A DNA stretch of 64,000 nt, from NCBI GenBank assembly GCA_000149265.1, contig CH002580.1, forward strand, positions 207,295 to 271,294, written 5' to 3'. The notes beneath the pieces were generated by a model. It saw only the letters and a list, made by a program, of their open reading frames with translations. It had not been told where the DNA came from and ran no database searches. This document shows, in pieces, positions 59,140 through 64,000 of the stretch. The translations under genes and the position numbers were made by a program. How positions within the stretch are numbered: position 1 is the first letter of the stretch; the number at the start of each line of letters is the position of its first letter. This DNA comes from Ciona savignyi. Its lineage: Eukaryota > Chordata > Ascidiacea > Phlebobranchia > Cionidae.

Positions 59140-60612
59140 AATTCCCCTAGGTTTAGTAGATGAGTTTCTGTTTTTAAATATGTTGGCCATGTTATGTAAC
59201 AATTCTTAAAGTTTTAATGTGATTTGTCGACTTCTTGTTGGAGATGTCAGTGCGATATGGCATGCCTGTCACAATCATAATTCAGGAACATATCTTCGTT
59301 TTTTAGGGGAATTACTCTAAGCAAATGTTTTCTTTCTTTTAATTGGCCTAAAGTGTCTAATGGTCTAACATTTTACCAAATCTAATCAAAATTATAGCAG
59401 CCGTTCAAACTATGCCCAAAAAATCTAATCTTTTAGAAAAAAAATGTTTTGGTTTTTAACGTCTCAGGGGAATTTCCCTAGATTCATTACCCAGAATTTT
59501 GATTTCTGCATATCTAGACCATGTTGTCCAACAAATCACCGAGTTTCATTGCGATTCCATTAACCCTTCTGGTAGATGTCGGAGCGACATGGCATGCTTG
59601 TCACAATTATCATTTAACAGCAAAAGTTTAATTTTTAGGGTATTTCCCTAAGTAATTTTTTTATTTCTTTTAAGTGTTAAATCAGTGACTAGTGCACTAA
59701 CATTCCACCAAATTTGATTCAAATTGGAGCAGTCGTTCAAGCGCTATGGCCTAAAAAGCTATTTTTTTTTAAAAAATGAACCGTTTTGGTTTTTACGTCC
59801 AAGGGGAATTCCCCTATATTTATTACCCAAACTTTTTGGTTTCTGCATATCTAGGCCATGTTGTCTAAAAAATCACCAAGTTTCATTGCGATTCCATTAT
59901 TCCTTCTGGTATATGTCGGGGCGCCATAGCATGCCTGTCACAATTATCATTTAACAGCAAAAGTTTAATTTTTAGGGTATTTCCCAAGGTAATTTTTTAT
60001 TTCTTTTAAGTGTTAAATCAGTGACTAGTGCACTAACATTTCACCAAATTTGATTCAAATTGGAGCCGCCGTTCAAGCGCTATGGCATAAAAAGCTAATT
60101 TTTTAGAAAAAAATGACCGTTTTGGTTTTTAACGTCCAAGGGGAATTCCCCTAAATTTATTACCCAAAATTTTGGTTTCTGCATATCTAGGCCATGTTGT
60201 CTAAAAAATCACCAAGTTTCATTGCGATTCCATTATTCCTTCTGGTCGATGTCGGGGCGCCATGCCATGCCTGTCACAATTATTATTTAACAGCAAAAGT
60301 TTAATTTTTAGGGTATTTCCCTAGGTAATTTTTTTATTTCTTTTAAGTGTTAAATCAGTGACTAGTGCACTAACATTTTACCAAATTTGATTCAAATTGG
60401 AGTTGCCGTTCAAGCGCTATGGCCTAAAAAGCTAATTTTTTAGAAAAAATGACCGTTTTAGTTTTTAACGTCCAAGGGGAATTCCCCTAAATTTATTACC
60501 CAAAATGTTGGTTTCTGCATATCTAGACCATGTTGTCTAAAAAATCACCAAGTTTCATTGCGATTCCATTATTCCTTCTGGTAGATGTCGGGGCGCCATG
60601 CCATGCCTGTCA
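59140..60612 (+). repeat. ~337-bp tandem array, about 4.4 units
   Basis: The marker GGGGAATTCCCCT recurs at ~59801, 60138 and 60475 (337-bp steps), with a variant at ~59468 and a more diverged one at ~59142. Each unit also holds AGTGACTAGTGCACTAACATT, TGGTTTCTGCATATCTAG, AAATCACCAAGTTTCATTGCG and TGTCGGGGCGCCATG. The inner units are nearly identical and the 5' units more diverged, suggesting expansion from the 3' side. No coding potential seen. Confidence 0.9.
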
Positions 60613-60616
60613 AGCG

Positions 60617-60662
60617 TTTGACAAAGAAAAAAAAAAAGAAAAAAAAAAAAGAAAAAAAAAAC
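60617..60662 (+). repeat. A-rich microsatellite at the end of the array
   Basis: Runs of A broken by single G residues directly after the array terminus CTGTCAAGCGTTTGACAAAG. It is followed by a short hairpin (TCCCATTT...AAATGGGA near 60,680), possibly the end of a copied element. Confidence 0.8.
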
Positions 60663-62192
60663 GGACAAAAACAATATGTGTCCCATTTTTTCAAATGGGA
60701 CCCATAATTTTAAGATTACGAATTTACTTCAATTTTATCATTTTTTTTCTATTATGGTTATCTAGAGTCGCACGCTTGCACAGACGTTGCGCTGACGTTT
60801 GCGTAGTCGGCATCACACGTGTTGTCGTGCTGTAGGGCCAGGGGTTTTTCACACGCATCTACTTGGCCGGAACCAGGTCCCAGGATCCGCTGCCGTCTAT
60901 ATCTAGTACATAAATCGTCGCTCCGACTCCATATGTACCCCCATAAAGTAAAGCTAAACTCGACTGGCAGCGGAACCTCCACGAAATATAAAAACCGGAA
61001 AACTTTACTCGAAGATGTATTCTTTTTTAAGTTGTGTTTCTATGTCTCTATGTATATGTAATCGCACAACGCTTTATAAAGCAAATAATGACGTAGATGG
61101 AATATAACTGCTTTCGGTGTCAATGCCGTCATGAGGTGAAAATGATAAGTGTCAATGACGTCATAAGGTTGAACAGAACGAACACAGTTGGCGTCGATTA
61201 AATAAAATAAATGCAGTTTTTGCAAATATAATGTCGAGATTGCTACAGTACGATGAATCGCCGCAGTAATTTTACGTTTATAATTTAGATTCCTAACTTT
61301 TCTTATAAAATCGCTTGTAAAGATTCGAATCTTAAAGATTCGAAATTCTATGTTGTGCATCCCTAATTGTATTTGCATTTAATCAAGAATAAAAAAATCT
61401 TCCGTGACGGAGTTTGGATCGCGAGACAAATTAGTACAGGTAGCAGTAGAAGATCCAAATAACATATGAAAACGCTACAATTTGTGTTGATTTTTAATTG
61501 TTTAACTCTTTTGCACGTGGTAAAAGTGTATTATATTCAAGTTTAAATTTTAAAAAATTATCATGTCAACTTGGGGTATCTAGTCTGTTGGGATTCAGGA
61601 GATTTTATCTTGGCGTGCCTATATCTTGCATGAAAATCTGGCCTTAGTTCCCCCAGCTTTTTAGACTCGGACAATCTGGACTCCGTCTCAGAAGATTTCT
61701 TTATTGCGGTTTATAAACTGATACAGTGAAACACATACAATTTTAACTGAGAAAATAGGCACAGCTGTGCATGCATTAAGGGCTCACTCCAACAATTTTA
61801 ACAAAACTTGATATAATGCGCAATAAGAGATTACACAAGCCGCGAATTCACTACAAGTCCCTGTTTGTCACTTTTTCAGTTTTTTTTATTCTATTATAAT
61901 ACCATGTCCGCTATTTCTTGTTTAGACTCTGTTTCCATAAAAGCATGCAACACTCTCCGCAGATCAAACAAAAAGAACTTCACAATCCAAAGTAAGTCAA
62001 ATTCCAAGGTCACGTCAAAGAAATAAAAAAATACGAAAATCATTAAGTATTGCAGCGGTGTAATTATAAAACTAAATTGTATCTTTTTTCACCAACATTA
62101 AAATAGCATCCATGACTGTATGTCTGGCACAGCCACAGGAAGTGATTTAACTTTTGTCAGTTTTATTCCTAAATTGTAACAATTTTAATTTT

Positions 62193-63073
62193 TTAAACTC
62201 GTTGAAAGACATAAAGGGTAGTATAAGTATTTTCGTTTGCACCATTGATTTTGTCAAAATTGCACTTATACATGGTCGTTCTGATTGACCTAATTTTTTT
62301 CCAGTGGGCAGCACTTTGCAAAGATTCCGCGAGTGATTCTAGTTTCCGCTCGTACTCTCCTGACCTTGGTGTAGTGACAACGGCAAACACAATAATACCG
62401 CCGGGTTTCGTGACTCTAACAAATTCCTTGAAAAAAGTTTAGAAATTACCCCACTGTTGAAACTATTGCTTTTTAATGGCTTCACTAATCTGCTGGACAG
62501 CAGGGCAGAACAACACATTATATCACTATCAGGACAAAGTATTTTGTCACTAGCATGAGCAGGACTGGATATTTTATTATTAACTTAAGCGGGACGGGTT
62601 ATAACAAGAGCGGGACAGGGTATATCATGAGCGGGAAGAAGTATTTTTGTCACTAACATAGCGGGACGGGTTAATCATATTACCCATCCCGCTCACGTTG
62701 CCAACAAACCGCATGGTATAACATCAAATTAGTGACGAAAATTGTTCTTCCCGCTTTTTTTTTGCCATAAAACAGTGTTCCGACCCGCTCTGCTCTTTCT
62801 GCCCCGCTGGTCTCCACATTAGTCCATAGTCCATTTATTAGGCTATTTAGCGCCACCTGTTCAAAAACCTATAACGTCACTTCCTGGTATCATGGCATGC
62901 GTTTTTAAATATTACATTCAAAGTATGTAAATTTATAAAAGTATGTTAATACCTTAAGTGCCTCTGGTTGTATGTGTGGAAGGGACATTGAACCTAGACA
63001 ACATGTTAAGTCGTATATTTGATCCTTAAATGGCATGGCCCTATCTGGCAGTACAAATTCTTCAATGAGTTTC
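62193..63073 (-). CDS. Mettl27: METTL27-like SAM-dependent methyltransferase, last two exons
   Basis: 3' part of a class I methyltransferase gene; substrate unknown. Exons 63073-62953 and 62426-62193 join in phase (TTAAG^GTATT donor, TTTCAAG acceptor) to a TAA at 62195-62193. The joined 117-residue C-terminus has the post-I acidic region IYDLTCCLGSMSL, then EFVRVTKPGGIIVF (the hallmark strand/turn of the fold, xLLRVxKPGG), a linker TTPRSGEYERKLESL, and TLYVFQR as the last strand. Human METTL27 (WBSCR27) has this arrangement. The SAM-binding GxGxG motif must lie on exons beyond 64,000; none is visible on this strand up to the edge. A reverse AATAAA near 62,162 is the likely poly(A) signal. The intron contains a palindromic MITE. 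Confidence 0.8.
62492..62815. mobile_element. Palindromic MITE-like element in the Mettl27 intron
   Basis: Ends are inverted (GGACAGCAGGGCAGAA on the left; reversed right end GGAGACCAGCGGGGCAGAA). Inside, GCGGGAAGAAGTATTTTTGTCACTAA (62631) pairs with TTAGTGACGAAAATTGTTCTTCCCGC (62729). The motif AGCGGGAC is repeated several times. A foldback structure without coding capacity; the target duplication is not clear. Confidence 0.65.
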
Positions 63074-63277
63074 CTGTAAACATTAAACAATTTTAATGTA
63101 TCGTATTGTTTTTGTAACTTAGGGAGCCTGGAAGCTACCGTTTTCCACCAACCCTCTTAAGTCTTAATACACTTTTTGTGTTTAACATTTATTTCATCAA
63201 TCATACATTCTAATATTTTTTGCTCTTCGAGTCTATTTCAGAGCGCGTTGAAATGCGTGTACTTTTATTTGCATTCA

Positions 63278-63395
63278 GTCCGGCCGGTTGGACTGGCGGT
63301 TAAGTGTGTCGCCTTTCTACCGAAAGGTTGCCTGGGAAGACGGTACAAAGAAACTTTAGTGCACCTTCGCGACCTTAATCAATATTAATGATGTA
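63278..63395 (+). mobile_element. Internally deleted tRNA-derived SINE
   Basis: The head GGCCGGTTGGACTGGCGGTTAAGTGTGTCGCCTTT is close to the SINE head at 28,571, and CTACCGAAAGG mimics an anticodon arm. It jumps without a B box to the tail GGAAGACGGTACAAAGAAACTTTAGTGCACC, which matches the 55-kb SINE. It therefore links the two other SINEs into one composite family. Confidence 0.65.
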
Positions 63396-64000
63396 AAAGC
63401 GTTTATTAAACTTGAAATTATTGATTCTATAATAATGATTAAAACAAAACTGATTCAAAATTGGACTACTGAAGTCAAAAATGGTTGTCTTAGGGCTTAA
63501 CCCAGTCTTGCTTCAAGACATTCTAGTTCCAAATTTCAAAATTGCTCATAAGAAATGTTGCCTCCAGAGAGTAATGGATATACAGTTGGGAATTAGTGGA
63601 TTGTAGAGCTTAAAAGGTGTACAGTTTGATAATAATAAAAATTTGTTTTTATCCCACAGATGCCAGGTGAATAAAACATTCACTATAAACGTTTGTAATA
63701 CAATAAAAAACTAAAATGTTTATAATAAAGCAATGATAATATTAATGTCCATATAAATTCAAGCGATTAAGTGGCACATTGATGCTGGAATTAAATTGGC
63801 AATAAATAACTAGGGATTTTGTTATTTGATTTTAAAACATCGAATAAATGCCTATCTTCGCCACTGGGACACTGGCTATTTTTTTGCTCTGTCAAACGAA
63901 AGATACCCAAGCATACATTAGATACATACAATAATAACAACAACATGTTTGCATAAACAACTTTACAACAGCTAAAAGAACAGGTATTTTTTATACCTGT
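63396..64000. other. Non-coding window end, probably Mettl27 intron or upstream DNA
   Basis: AT-rich; no exon with a SAM-binding motif is visible on the minus strand. The missing 5' exons of the methyltransferase should lie beyond this edge. Confidence 0.4.

Larger units (their letters stand above)
53847..62192. other. Non-coding, repeat-bearing intergenic DNA
   Basis: Upstream of gene B and downstream of the methyltransferase gene. It contains the SINE, the ~337-bp tandem array and diverged family members listed separately. The remaining open frames are short, lack splice or motif support, and look random. Confidence 0.5.

Noticed and set aside
61040-61378. 112-codon minus-strand ORF
   Set aside because: Ile/Tyr/His-rich, no motif, no splice context.
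1-64000. A second Prdm1-related gene or a separate PR-domain exon
   Set aside because: No other C2H2 finger sequence or PR/SET motif was seen on either strand; the tandem paralogue, if adjacent, lies outside the window.

Overview
The window looks like nuclear DNA of a tunicate, most likely Ciona. It is AT-rich and gene-poor at the ends, with short introns, tRNA-derived SINEs and several transposon classes. The best species clue is a Blimp-1/PRDM1-type zinc-finger gene with three fingers and no PR domain, an arrangement I know from the Ciona Prdm1-related (BZ) genes. The species call is an inference; no mitochondrial or rRNA marker is present.

Layout. 1-11.2 kb is non-coding and holds one duplicated ~100-bp element. 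A GATA/ETS-rich candidate promoter (11.25-11.43 kb) precedes the five-exon Prdm1-related gene (11,883-14,000, + strand, 500 aa). After an empty intergenic stretch there is a full-length but frameshifted RNase H-bearing LINE (18,550-24,168) with a 12-bp target duplication.

25.2-53.2 kb holds two head-to-tail paralogous genes on the - strand. Their 14 exons were reconstructed with exact phase agreement. Each encodes a secreted protein with a signal peptide, five fibronectin type III (FN3) domains and a C-terminal pair of galaxin-like Cys-Cys repeats (596 and 601 aa). A few exons are almost identical between the copies while the rest have diverged, which suggests gene conversion. The second copy has taken two large insertions in introns. 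One is a very young, internally deleted BEL/Pao LTR element (40,837-44,973; its LTRs differ at one base of 473) with a 13-bp minisatellite in its leader. The other is a ~2.36-kb TTAA-flanked DNA transposon with ~590-bp inverted repeats (47,603-49,964). It carries a THAP-finger reading frame and, convergently, a small frame resembling the cysteine-rich C-terminal domain of P2X7 receptors.

53.2-62.2 kb is non-coding and repeat-rich: a hAT MITE, a SINE, and a ~337-bp tandem array with dispersed relatives. At 62.2-63.1 kb on the - strand are the last two exons of a METTL27-like methyltransferase; its 5' part lies beyond the window. A palindromic MITE sits in its intron and a SINE lies upstream.

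The Prdm1-related factor, the secreted FN3-galaxin pair and the methyltransferase show no obvious functional link. The items most likely to be new are the FN3-galaxin family, the THAP/P2X7-C transposon, and the young non-autonomous BEL derivative.
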